Shown here piece by piece: positions 16,460-24,138 of a stretch of DNA of 64,000 nucleotides. The DNA lies in NCBI RefSeq assembly GCF_003967355.1, contig NZ_BIFH01000029.1, positions 1 to 64,000 of the forward strand, written 5' to 3'. The notes below the pieces were generated by a model. The model was given only the letters and a program-made list of their open reading frames with translations. It had not been told where the DNA came from and ran no database searches. Positions within the stretch are counted from its first letter, which is position 1; every line of letters starts with the position of its first letter. The position numbers and the translations under genes were made by a program. The DNA is from Embleya hyalina. Lineage in GTDB: Bacteria; Actinomycetota; Actinomycetes; Streptomycetales; Streptomycetaceae.

Positions 16460-16636
16460 ATGCTTACTCAACACGTTCGTCAGTCCACGCCGGTTCACGC
16501 CGGTACCGTCGCGACGCTCATGATCGAGGAGGAGACGACCATCAGCGATGCACCGCTTTACGTGCCGGAAGACTTCGGCGCGGGTGTGCTGCTCGCCGGT
16601 CTGCTCCTGTCGCCGAAGCCCCCGAAGGAACGGTGA
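16460..16636 (+). CDS. Small peptide (58 aa), candidate precursor peptide
   Basis: A 58-residue peptide beginning MLTQHVRQSTPVHAGTVATL. The first half is hydrophilic, with an acidic run EEE at residues 23-25; the second half has DFG (38-40), then a hydrophobic AGVLLAGLLL (41-50) and a basic Pro/Lys tail ending PPKER. ATG is supported by GAGGGA 7 nt upstream. It heads an operon of two unknown proteins and a serine hydrolase. The layout resembles ribosomal-peptide gene clusters (short leader-like start, distinct C-terminal core), but no modifying enzyme of a known class is adjacent and the peptide could instead be a small membrane-active or regulatory protein. Start is firm; function unknown. 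Confidence 0.6.
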   Translation: MLTQHVRQSTPVHAGTVATLMIEEETTISDAPLYVPEDFGAGVLLAGLLLSPKPPKER

Positions 16637-16690
16637 TTCGGACCAATCGTCCGTGACGGCACCGATTTCGATGGAAAGTTGATCACCACC

Positions 16691-17428
16691 ATGCCCTTCG
16701 CCGGCACCTCGCCACACGAGGACTACACGGCGGCGGTCGAGCGAGTGGCAGGCCAGGCCCTCGGCGTCCTCATGGACGCCGGGGGCGCGGTCGTCCCCGC
16801 CGGATTCGCCGTCGCCGACCTGCACGCGGCGCAAACCCGCGACCCCGACGCCGACTTGCCCGGCCTGCGGGTCCTGGGTTCGGACGCACTCGCCCCCCAC
16901 GTCCTGCGCGGCACCCCCGTACCGAGCGATCGGGCCGAGGCCGCCGCCAGGGCGTTCGCCGTTTTCCCGCCCGACGCGGTGGGCGCCTCGCCCGACACCG
17001 CGTGGATCGTCACCTGGCGCGACTGGGCGACGGCGCGCACGCTGACCCGCTGCGGCCTGGCCCTGGACGTACCGGCCCCCGGCGACGGTGCCCAGGTCGC
17101 CGACGCGACGTCCTGGCAGACCTGGTCGGTGCGGATGGCCCAGCTCTCCTCCCTGGCCCTGCCCGGCCTGGACGGTCCGATCCACGCCGCCGCGCGCGAG
17201 GGCGCCGAAGCCCTGTCCCGGGGGCTGGTCCGGTCGATGTTGCGCCGCGACTACCGCACCGCCGCCCGGATCGCCCGCTGGATCGCGTGGGTGGCGGCCG
17301 ACGGCGTCGCCGTGCCGCTGGACCTCGCGCCACTGTTGCGCCACGTCCGGGTGTTCGGCGGCGGCAGCACCCGTACCGTGCTCGACACCCGCATCGCCCA
17401 ACACGTGACCGGGCTGGAGGGCTCATGA
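16691..17428 (+). CDS. Unknown protein, second gene of peptide operon
   Basis: A 245-residue soluble protein I do not recognise. It is Ala-rich and mostly helical by composition, with a Trp-rich middle (TAWIVTWRDWATARTLTRCG; ATSWQTWSVRMAQLSSLALP) and a conserved-looking RRDYRTAARIARWIAWVAAD near the end. No signal peptide or membrane segment. ATG at 16691 has only GGAAAG 12 nt upstream; an in-frame TTG at 16679 is an alternative. The stop overlaps the next gene's ATG (ATGA), so both are translationally coupled. It may be an accessory subunit to the next protein. Confidence 0.75.
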   Translation: MPFAGTSPHEDYTAAVERVAGQALGVLMDAGGAVVPAGFAVADLHAAQTRDPDADLPGLRVLGSDALAPHVLRGTPVPSDRAEAAARAFAVFPPDAVGASPDTAWIVTWRDWATARTLTRCGLALDVPAPGDGAQVADATSWQTWSVRMAQLSSLALPGLDGPIHAAAREGAEALSRGLVRSMLRRDYRTAARIARWIAWVAADGVAVPLDLAPLLRHVRVFGGGSTRTVLDTRIAQHVTGLEGS

Positions 17429-18354
17429 ACGCCGATGTGCTCAAGACTGCCCACACCATCGGCTCGCGGGCGCTGCGCTGGCTGCACGACAACGCCGATT
17501 TCGGCACCCTGCCCACGCACACCGTCGTCGACTTCAACGACCGCGACGGCGCGTACAAACCCCTCGGCGAGGCCGCGTTGGCCACCTCGCTCATGTTGCG
17601 CGAGCGGGTCGCCGGGCCGGGCGACCTGGCCATCGCGCGCGACCTGATCGACTTCGCCTGGGGGCAGTTCCAGTCCGGGAACTTCCTCTACGAGCGCCAG
17701 GTCCGGCATCCGCTGATCACCGACCCGCTGGAGACCTACGCGCACTTCACCCGGGCGGGCCTGCGGCACGAACAGATGGACCGATTGCAGGAGCACCTGG
17801 CCGAACTGCGCTCGGTGCACGGGATCGAACTGATGCCCAACCGGCGGCTCGCGGTGGCCAACGCGAGCCGGGTCGCCGGCGTGAGCCGCCGCTTCGACTG
17901 GGCCGCGCTCGCCGCCGACACCTGGTTGGGCATGACTCCCGAGCCGTGGGTGATCGACTGGATGACCGCGTACTGCATGACCCACACGGTGTTCCACGTC
18001 ACCGACTGGGGCGCGCATCCCGAACTGTTGCCCGCCGACATCCGGGACTATCTGCGGATCTGGCTGCCGGTCTGGGTGGACATCTGGGCCGAGGTCGCGC
18101 AATTCGACCTGGTGGGCGAATTGTTGGCGGTCGACGCGTGCCTGCCGGAGCCGGTGTGCGACGCGCAGGGCTGGCAGCGGCTCGCGGCGGCGCAGCGCGA
18201 GGACGGACTGCTGCCGCGCGACGCGGACCCGATCGACGAGGACCCGAAGCAGGCGTTCAAGGACCACGAGCACACCGCCGTGGTCGCGATCGTGGCCGGC
18301 ACCATCACGCTGGCGCGCTCCCTGGGTACCACAACGGTCTCCGTGCCCGCGTGA
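17425..18354 (+). CDS. DUF6895-like unknown protein
   Basis: A 309-residue soluble protein, probably all-helical with helical-repeat character: GSRALRWLHDNADFG, PLGEAALATSLMLRERV, IARDLIDFAWGQFQSGNFLYE, then a His/Asp-containing segment YCMTHTVFHVTDWGAHPELL and a late LLAVDACLPEPVCDAQGW and FKDHEHTAVVA. The His-rich motif could bind metal or form an active site, and the overall pattern recalls alpha/alpha-barrel enzymes. I believe it belongs to the family labelled DUF6895 but cannot verify. It overlaps its neighbours by 4 bp on both sides, so it is an obligate part of the operon. Confidence 0.7.
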   Translation: MNADVLKTAHTIGSRALRWLHDNADFGTLPTHTVVDFNDRDGAYKPLGEAALATSLMLRERVAGPGDLAIARDLIDFAWGQFQSGNFLYERQVRHPLITDPLETYAHFTRAGLRHEQMDRLQEHLAELRSVHGIELMPNRRLAVANASRVAGVSRRFDWAALAADTWLGMTPEPWVIDWMTAYCMTHTVFHVTDWGAHPELLPADIRDYLRIWLPVWVDIWAEVAQFDLVGELLAVDACLPEPVCDAQGWQRLAAAQREDGLLPRDADPIDEDPKQAFKDHEHTAVVAIVAGTITLARSLGTTTVSVPA

Positions 18355-19361
18355 GCGAGTCGTCCGCACGGTTGTTGGCGCCGCTGTTGCGGACCGTGCC
18401 CTCGGCCGGCGCGCTGGTCGTGGGCACGGTCCGGGCGGGCGAGTCGTCGGTGGTGTGCCGAGGGCCCGCGGTGGACGCCGACGCCCGGTTCGAACTGGGC
18501 TCGGTGACCAAGACGTTCACGGCGCTGCTGCTGGCCGACGCGGTGGCGCGCGGTGAGGCCCGCCTCGACGATCCGCTGATCACCTACCTGCCGCCCGGCG
18601 CCCGGCCGCGCTGGTCCTCGGACGTGACCCTGCTGCATCTGGCCACGCACACCTCCGGGTTGCCCCGACTGCCGGCCGGCACGCTGCGCACGGCGTTGCC
18701 CGCCTGGTACTCGAACCCGTACGCGGGCTACACCGAACAGCGCCTGTTCGCCCTGCTCGGCCGGACCCGGCCGCACGCGCGGCCGGGCACCCGGGTGCTG
18801 TACTCCAACCTGGGTGTGGCGCTGCTCGGACACGCGCTCGCGCGCGCCGCCGGCATGCCCTATCCGGACCTGGTGGTCGCCCGGCTCGGGGTGCCGCTGG
18901 GGCTGACGATGACCACGTGCGACCCGAACGGGCCGCAGGTGACGGGGTATCTGCGCGGTCGGCCCCGGCCGCCGTGGGACATGCCGGGGCTGCCCGCCGC
19001 GGGGGCGCTGCGCAGCAGCGGGACGGACGTGACCCGGTACCTGGCCGCGCACCTGGATCCGTCCGGTGTGCGACCCGCCTCGCTCGCCCGCGCGTTGGTG
19101 GACGTCCGGCGGCCTCGGCTGATCTGTCCCGGCGGCGGTGATCGGCTGTGCCTGGTGTGGAACCTGCGGGTGCGTCGGGGGCACGATCTGATCTTCCACG
19201 GCGGCGCGACGCGCGGGTTCACCACGTTCGTGGGCTTCAGCCCGCAGACCGGGGTCGGCCTCGCCGCGCTGGTGAACCGGGCGACGGGGGATCGGGGGCC
19301 CTTCATCCAGGTCGCGTACGACACCCTGCGAGCGCTCGCGGACGACGCGGACGGCGCTTAG
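18351..19361 (+). CDS. Serine hydrolase, beta-lactamase/PBP (class C) fold
   Basis: A 336-residue protein of the AmpC/penicillin-binding serine hydrolase family. The three active-site motifs are intact: SxxK at Ser51-Lys54 (SVTK), YxN at Tyr151-Asn153 (YSN), and HxG at His283-Gly285 (FHGGATRGF) in place of KTG. There is no signal peptide, which suggests a cytoplasmic role as a peptidase, esterase or acyl-transfer enzyme rather than a beta-lactamase. GTG start overlaps the previous stop (GTGA). Being last in the peptide operon, it could cleave or release the peptide product (inference). A strong terminator follows 7 bp after the stop. Confidence 0.85.
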   Translation: MSESSARLLAPLLRTVPSAGALVVGTVRAGESSVVCRGPAVDADARFELGSVTKTFTALLLADAVARGEARLDDPLITYLPPGARPRWSSDVTLLHLATHTSGLPRLPAGTLRTALPAWYSNPYAGYTEQRLFALLGRTRPHARPGTRVLYSNLGVALLGHALARAAGMPYPDLVVARLGVPLGLTMTTCDPNGPQVTGYLRGRPRPPWDMPGLPAAGALRSSGTDVTRYLAAHLDPSGVRPASLARALVDVRRPRLICPGGGDRLCLVWNLRVRRGHDLIFHGGATRGFTTFVGFSPQTGVGLAALVNRATGDRGPFIQVAYDTLRALADDADGA

Positions 19362-19367
19362 GGCCCA

Positions 19368-19408
19368 CACGGGGTGCCGCGGCCGGATTCGGGCCGCGGC
19401 ACCCCGTG
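19368..19408. terminator. Bidirectional terminator, 17-bp perfect stem
   Basis: Arms at 19368-19384 and 19392-19408 are fully complementary (17 bp) with a 7-nt GGATTCG loop. It lies between the converging serine hydrolase and dihydroxyacetone kinase genes and can serve both strands. No T-run, as usual in this genome. Confidence 0.85.
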
Positions 19409-19421
19409 CGGCGGTGGTGTC

Positions 19422-21107
19422 CTACTCGTCCTCCGCGTCCAGGGCGTCGGCGACCGCGCGGAGCCAGATCACCACCGCCTCCGCGCCCGGGTCGACCGTG
19501 CCGATCGCCCGGTCGCCGAGGTAGCTGCTGCGGCCTCGGCGGGCGCTGTGGGTCGCCGTCTCCTCGGTGCCGGCGGCGGCCGCGTCGATCGCCTCGGCCA
19601 GGCTCGCGCCGCCGACCAGGGCCTCACCGGCGGGTACCAGGGCGTCCAGCATGGTGCGGTCGCCGACCCGGGCGCCGCCGAGTTCGCCGATCGCCCGAGC
19701 GCCGGCGGCCATGGCCTCGCGCCACCCGCGCGGTGACGGGTCCGCCTCCACCGTGCCCGCCGCGCGCAGCAGGAGCACCGAGTACAGCGGCCCGGAGGTA
19801 CCGCCGAGCGCGCGCCGTACGGTGTCGGCGAGCCCGCGCAGCACGGCGGCCGGGTCACCGCCGCCGTAGCCGGGCAACTCGCGCCGGATGGCCTCGGCGC
19901 CGCGCGCCAGGCTGATGCCCAGGTCGCCGTCGCCGACGATCCGGTCCAGTTCGGTCAGGTGCGGCTCGGCCTCGGTCAGCGCCGCGCACGCCGCCTCGAC
20001 GGCCCGGGTGAGCGGCGTCGGCCCGGTCAGCGCGGTGCCGGCGTCGGCGGTGCCGGGAGCGGGGACGGCCGGCAGCACGGTGACCCGGCCCACCCGGCCC
20101 ACCACCGGCGTCGGCCACGCGGGCGCGGAGGTCGCCGCGTCGAGGCGGGCGAGCCGGGCGTCGTCGACCCGGACTACGGACAGCGAGACGCCGGCCATCT
20201 CCAGGGCGGTCAGGAACGAGCCGCGCCAGGCCCGTTCCAGGACCAGACCCCGGCCGGCCAGGTCGCGCACGGCGCCGCGCAGCACGATGTCCAGTTCCAT
20301 CGTCGGGGTGCCGCCGAGGTTGTTGACCAGCAGCGCGACCCGGTCGCCGACGCCGAGGCCCTTCTCCGTCACGATCCGGTCCAGGAGTTCGGCCACGAAC
20401 GTGTCGGCGGGCGCGATCTTGTCCCGGCGCACCCCCGCCTCGCCGTGGATGCCCAGGCCCAACTCGACCTCGTCCTCGCCGAGTTCGAAGCCGGGCTGCC
20501 CGGCGGCCGGCACCGTGCACGGGCTGAGCGCGACGCCCATCGTGCCGATCGCGCGGGCCGCCGCCTCGGCCTCCGCCCGGACCTCGGCCAGCGTCGCGCC
20601 CGCCTCCGCCGCCGCTCCCGCGACCTTGTGCACGAACACGGTGCCGGCGATCCCGCGCCGACCGGCGGTGCCCTCCCCCGCGGCCAGCGCCACGTCGTCG
20701 GCGACCACCACCACCTCGACCGCGATCCCCTCGGCCCGGGCCAGCTCGGCGGCGAGGCCGAAGTTGAGCCGGTCGCCGGTGTACGACTTGACCACGAGCA
20801 GCACCCCGGCCGGGCCGGCGACGGTGCGGATCGCGGCCAGGATCGTGTCGGTGGCCGGCGAGGTGAACACGTCCCCCGACACGGCGGCGGTCAACATCCC
20901 GGGCCCGACGTATCCCGCGTGCGCGGGCTCGTGGCCGGCGCCGCCGCCGGAGATCACCGCGACCCGACCGCTCTGCGCGTACGCCCGCGCGTCCGCGCGC
21001 AACGCGACGTTCGCGCCGTCGAGCAGGGCGATGCCGGGGTTGGCCAGTGCCAGTCCCTCCAACATCTCGGGGACGACGTCGCGGGCGGAATTGATCAGCT
21101 TCTTCAT
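19422..21107 (-). CDS. Dihydroxyacetone kinase, DhaK-DhaL fusion
   Basis: A 561-residue cytoplasmic kinase. The N-terminal DhaK half (residues 1 to about 330) has GGGAGHEPAHAGYVGPGML and the substrate-binding His in LGLGIHGEAGVRR; the C-terminal DhaL half (about 360-560) has the ADP/Mg motif GDGDLGISLARG, then GGTSGPLYSVLLL and ATHSARRGRSSYLGDRAIG. Fusion of the two halves is the ATP-dependent form, unlike PTS-type DhaKLM. It phosphorylates dihydroxyacetone (possibly other triose or tetrose sugars). ATG at 21107 opens MKKLINSARDVVPEMLEGL, a typical start. It stands alone; no glycerol genes adjoin. Confidence 0.95.
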   Translation of the reverse strand: MKKLINSARDVVPEMLEGLALANPGIALLDGANVALRADARAYAQSGRVAVISGGGAGHEPAHAGYVGPGMLTAAVSGDVFTSPATDTILAAIRTVAGPAGVLLVVKSYTGDRLNFGLAAELARAEGIAVEVVVVADDVALAAGEGTAGRRGIAGTVFVHKVAGAAAEAGATLAEVRAEAEAAARAIGTMGVALSPCTVPAAGQPGFELGEDEVELGLGIHGEAGVRRDKIAPADTFVAELLDRIVTEKGLGVGDRVALLVNNLGGTPTMELDIVLRGAVRDLAGRGLVLERAWRGSFLTALEMAGVSLSVVRVDDARLARLDAATSAPAWPTPVVGRVGRVTVLPAVPAPGTADAGTALTGPTPLTRAVEAACAALTEAEPHLTELDRIVGDGDLGISLARGAEAIRRELPGYGGGDPAAVLRGLADTVRRALGGTSGPLYSVLLLRAAGTVEADPSPRGWREAMAAGARAIGELGGARVGDRTMLDALVPAGEALVGGASLAEAIDAAAAGTEETATHSARRGRSSYLGDRAIGTVDPGAEAVVIWLRAVADALDAEDE

Positions 21108-21326
21108 GGCTGCATCTCTACCTGGCCGAGCCTCGAACGAATCCACCGGGCCGGCCCGAATCATGGGCAACCGGACGGGCGGGACACGCGTGTCGCTCAT
21201 CGGGACCGATGGTCCCGGGGCGCGGTGGATCGCCGTCCGGCGGTCGTACCGCCCGGCGCGTGGCGGGAGTGGTTCCTCCTCAGGACTTCCGCCACGAGCC
21301 GGACTCCCCGGTCGGTGCGGCGGCAC

Positions 21327-21689
21327 TCACCCGTCCGCGGGCACCGACTCGCGGATCTTGCGGCCCGCGCCCGGACGCGGTACGCCGTCCACGGACACAC
21401 AGATCCCGTAGACGCGGGCGTACGAGGTCCAGCCGTTGGTCCGGCCGCGATTGTTGCTGATCTGCACGCGCGAACGGGTGACATCCAGCGCGGAGACCAG
21501 GTGCAGGTACATCTTTCCCGCGACCCTGGCCAAGACGATGTCACCGAGAGCGAGACGGGCCGGGTCCACCGGCGCGACGGTCACGAGTTGGCGACTGCGA
21601 ATAAGCGGGGCCATGGAGGTCCCGCGCGGGCGAAACTCGACGGTGGCGCCGCGCGCCACCTTGGCGGCCATGCTGTCCATCATTCCCAT
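21327..21689 (-). CDS. S24/S26 peptidase-like small protein
   Basis: A 120-residue protein with the fold pattern of the LexA/signal-peptidase serine proteases: FRPRGTSMAPLIRSRQ carries the GTSMxP nucleophile motif, and LALGDIVLARVAGKMYLHLV is the strand pair that normally presents the catalytic Lys; here His stands at the expected position and Lys is displaced, so activity is doubtful. No helix-turn-helix and no membrane segment. It may be a stand-alone S24-like protein of unknown role. Several ATG codons lie near 21689 (Met, Gly, Met, Met), so the start is uncertain by a few residues, and an upstream start at 21791 is open. Confidence 0.6.
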   Translation of the reverse strand: MGMMDSMAAKVARGATVEFRPRGTSMAPLIRSRQLVTVAPVDPARLALGDIVLARVAGKMYLHLVSALDVTRSRVQISNNRGRTNGWTSYARVYGICVSVDGVPRPGAGRKIRESVPADG

Positions 21690-21793
21690 CGCGGAACAGG
21701 ATGACGGATGAACGCCGAACCGGCCACGGGTTTTTTTCCGCCCGCCGGCCGGCCCGACGATCGACCCTCGACGACCCACCCGAAAGGCCACGG

Positions 21794-22249
21794 ATGAGCA
21801 CCCGACCGCATCACTACCGATTCGCCCACGTGGTCTTCCGCTCGATCGCGCTGCGCAACGCCGCCGGGCTGCTCGCCGCGCCGCTCGACGAACTGAACAC
21901 GCGGACCGCGGACCTGTGGGTCGGCGTCGGCGGCGAGCTGCCCGAGGAGCAGCGACTGCCCGCCGACGGACTGGCCCTGTCGCACGTGCCGCTGGGCGCC
22001 GGGACCGCCCTGCTGGTGCGCTTCCCGCCCGCGCTGCATCCGCCGGAGGCGCACTTCGCCCTGCTCCTGGGGCCGGATGTGGTCGGCGAACCGCGCTACT
22101 TCGTCCTGGAGGAGAGCCTCGACATGTTCACCCGCGCGCGCGTCACGGTGCTCGGCGCCTGGAACACGGACACCCACCTCAACCTCGGTCCGGGCCCGGC
22201 CCCGGAGGCGGACGCCTTCGTCGCGGCGGTCGAGGCGCGGTTGGGGTAG
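21794..22249 (+). CDS. Hypothetical protein, 151 aa
   Basis: Unrecognised. A 151-residue soluble protein beginning MSTRPHHYRFAHVVFRSIAL with GAAAGG 7 nt upstream of ATG. Codon usage (GC-rich third positions) supports a real gene. It has a mixed alpha/beta look with GLALSHVPLGAGTALLVRFP and a C-terminal VTVLGAWNTDTHLNLGPGP. No signal, membrane segment or known motif. It is divergent from the S24-like gene. Confidence 0.65.
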   Translation: MSTRPHHYRFAHVVFRSIALRNAAGLLAAPLDELNTRTADLWVGVGGELPEEQRLPADGLALSHVPLGAGTALLVRFPPALHPPEAHFALLLGPDVVGEPRYFVLEESLDMFTRARVTVLGAWNTDTHLNLGPGPAPEADAFVAAVEARLG

Positions 22250-22289
22250 GGGTAGGGCGGTCGGGTCGGGGCGGTCGGCGTCGCGCGGG

Positions 22290-23093
22290 TCAGCGGGCCC
22301 GGCGGTCGGCGGTGGTCGCCCGCCAGGGGGCGGTCAACGTCTCCCGGTCGGCGTCGGACATCAGGTGTGGCGCGCCGAGCGCCATCGCGGCGTGCAGCAG
22401 CGGGTCCAACGCGTGCGACCACGGCTCGGCCATCACCTCCTCGCTCGTCCCGTCCTCGTCGTCGTATTCCGTCTCGAACGCCGTCGGGCCGCCGCGTTCG
22501 CGCGCGGCGGCCAGGACCGCGGCGGACACCGCGAGGAAGCCCTTGCCGATCGGCGAATCGGCCGGGCCCGCGCCGGGGACGGCGAGGGTGTCGCAGTGGT
22601 CGCGGTCGAGGTAGGGCACGGCGTTCGGCTCACCGGTGAGCCAGTGCTTCCAGGCCGCGCCGTAGCGGGCGGCGGCGCCCGGGATCGAGGCCGCGGCGAG
22701 CCGGGCGGCGAGCCTCGGGGTGAGCGCGCGGGCCGCGTCGAGGACGTCCACCACCGCCGTGCCGTGCGGTCCGAACAACGCGGACGCGGGCAGTTCGGCG
22801 AGCACGTCCACCGTGAACGCCCTGATGTACGCGGCGGGTTGGCGCAGCGCCTCGTTGGCCTCCGTCAGCGCCGCGCGCTCGGCGTCCGTCTCGGGCGGGG
22901 GCACCGCGACCCGGTACAGCCGACCCGGCCACCCGGCGACGATCACGGTCGACAACTCCCGGTCGACCACGATGCACGGCGGCTCGAAGTCCGCCTTGGC
23001 GATCCGGCGCCCGACGGCCGCGCCGGCCATCGGCCCGGGGCTCGCCTCGCGTACGAAGACGAAGCCTTCCTCGGGAGGGTCGGTGCGGATCAT
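22290..23093 (-). CDS. Hypothetical protein, 267 aa
   Basis: Unrecognised soluble protein. N-terminal beta-rich part (EEGFVFVREASPGPMAGAAV, then IVAGWPGRLYRVAVPPP) and a helical C-terminal part with an acidic EYDDEDGTSEEVM stretch near residue 215. ATG at 23093 has TACGCT 6 nt upstream and no ribosome site, so the transcript is probably leaderless; upstream in-frame starts would run past this promoter. It converges with the 21794 gene, 40 bp away, and is divergent from the hydrolase of the caspase system. No link to that system is shown. Confidence 0.65.
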   Translation of the reverse strand: MIRTDPPEEGFVFVREASPGPMAGAAVGRRIAKADFEPPCIVVDRELSTVIVAGWPGRLYRVAVPPPETDAERAALTEANEALRQPAAYIRAFTVDVLAELPASALFGPHGTAVVDVLDAARALTPRLAARLAAASIPGAAARYGAAWKHWLTGEPNAVPYLDRDHCDTLAVPGAGPADSPIGKGFLAVSAAVLAAARERGGPTAFETEYDDEDGTSEEVMAEPWSHALDPLLHAAMALGAPHLMSDADRETLTAPWRATTADRRAR

Positions 23094-23187
23094 CCGCCCA
23101 GCGTAGTCCCGGCTTTCGGACCGCCGGCCCCGTGCCGCCGGCCGAGGCACGCCCTAGGCTTGCCGCAGACATCAGGGGGAGGGGTCC

Positions 23188-24138
23188 GTGACCAAGGTCG
23201 TATTCGTCCACGGCGTCGGCAAGCAGTACCTGAGCGAGGACTCGCTCGCTCGTGACGTGGTGCCCGAACTGCGGGGCGGGACCCGCTTGGCCGACGGACC
23301 GGTGCCGACGGCCGAGGAGGTCGGGGTCGCCTTCTACGGCGACCTGTTCCGACCGGCGGGGACCCGGTCGGCGGGGGACGAGCCCTTCGACGCGGCCGAC
23401 GTGGTGGACGACGACGAGTTCGACCTGCTGATGGCGTGGTGGGCGGAGGCCGCGCGGGTCGATCCGGGGGTGCCGGGTCCGGACTCCGGCGGTACGCGCG
23501 GTGTGGCCGGCGCGGTCGGCGCGCGGGCGGTACGGCTGAAGACGGTGCGCGCGGCCCTGGACGCGTTGACCGGCGCGCGCTTCCTGACCGGCGTGCTGGA
23601 TCGGGCGCTGATCGGCGATCTGAAGCAGATGGTCCGCTATCTCACCGACGAGGACGTCCGGGCGCGGGCCCGGGCCCGGGTCGCGGCGCGGATCACCCCG
23701 AAGACCCGGGTGGTGGTGGCCCATTCGCTCGGGTCGGTGGTGGCCTACGAAACGCTGTGCAACACCTCGCACCGGGTGGACACGCTGGTCACCCTCGGTT
23801 CGCCGCTGGGGATGCGCGCGTTGGTGCACGACCGGCTGCGACCGGCCCCGATCGAGGGCATGGGGTGGTGGCCGCAGGGCCTGCGGGCCTGGACCAACAT
23901 CGCCGACTCGGGCGATGTCGTGGCCGTGGTACGCGAGTTGCGGCACACCTTCGGTGAGCGGGTGACGGACGTGGTGGTCGACAACGGCAGCCACATGCAC
24001 GACGCGACGCGCTACCTGACGGCGGTGGAGACGGGGACGGCGATCGCGGCCGGGTTGCGCGCGGACGAGTCGGACCGGTTCGACGCGCGGGCCGAGGCGC
24101 TGCGGTGGGCGGCGGGCGGCACCGGGTCGGGCGAGTGA
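23188..24138 (+). CDS. Alpha/beta hydrolase coupled to caspase-NTPase gene
   Basis: A 316-residue serine-hydrolase-fold protein. The start MTKVVFVHGVGKQYL holds the oxyanion-hole HGVG; the nucleophile elbow is AHSLGS with Ser180; Asp240 or Asp243 (ADSGD) and His269 or His271 (GSHMHD) complete a plausible triad. It has an acidic insertion around residues 65-85 and no signal peptide, so it acts in the cytoplasm. GGGGGAGGGG precedes GTG by 6-7 nt. Its stop overlaps the GTG of the giant caspase-like gene (GTGA), giving strict coupling. Such hydrolases occur as effectors (lipase, esterase) in bacterial conflict systems; that role here is inferred from context. Confidence 0.82.
   Translation: MTKVVFVHGVGKQYLSEDSLARDVVPELRGGTRLADGPVPTAEEVGVAFYGDLFRPAGTRSAGDEPFDAADVVDDDEFDLLMAWWAEAARVDPGVPGPDSGGTRGVAGAVGARAVRLKTVRAALDALTGARFLTGVLDRALIGDLKQMVRYLTDEDVRARARARVAARITPKTRVVVAHSLGSVVAYETLCNTSHRVDTLVTLGSPLGMRALVHDRLRPAPIEGMGWWPQGLRAWTNIADSGDVVAVVRELRHTFGERVTDVVVDNGSHMHDATRYLTAVETGTAIAAGLRADESDRFDARAEALRWAAGGTGSGE

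Noticed and set aside
18351-19361. Beta-lactamase resistance gene
   Set aside because: The fold is right but there is no export signal and the third motif is HxG; such proteins are usually esterases or peptidases, and the operon context argues for a biosynthetic or processing role.
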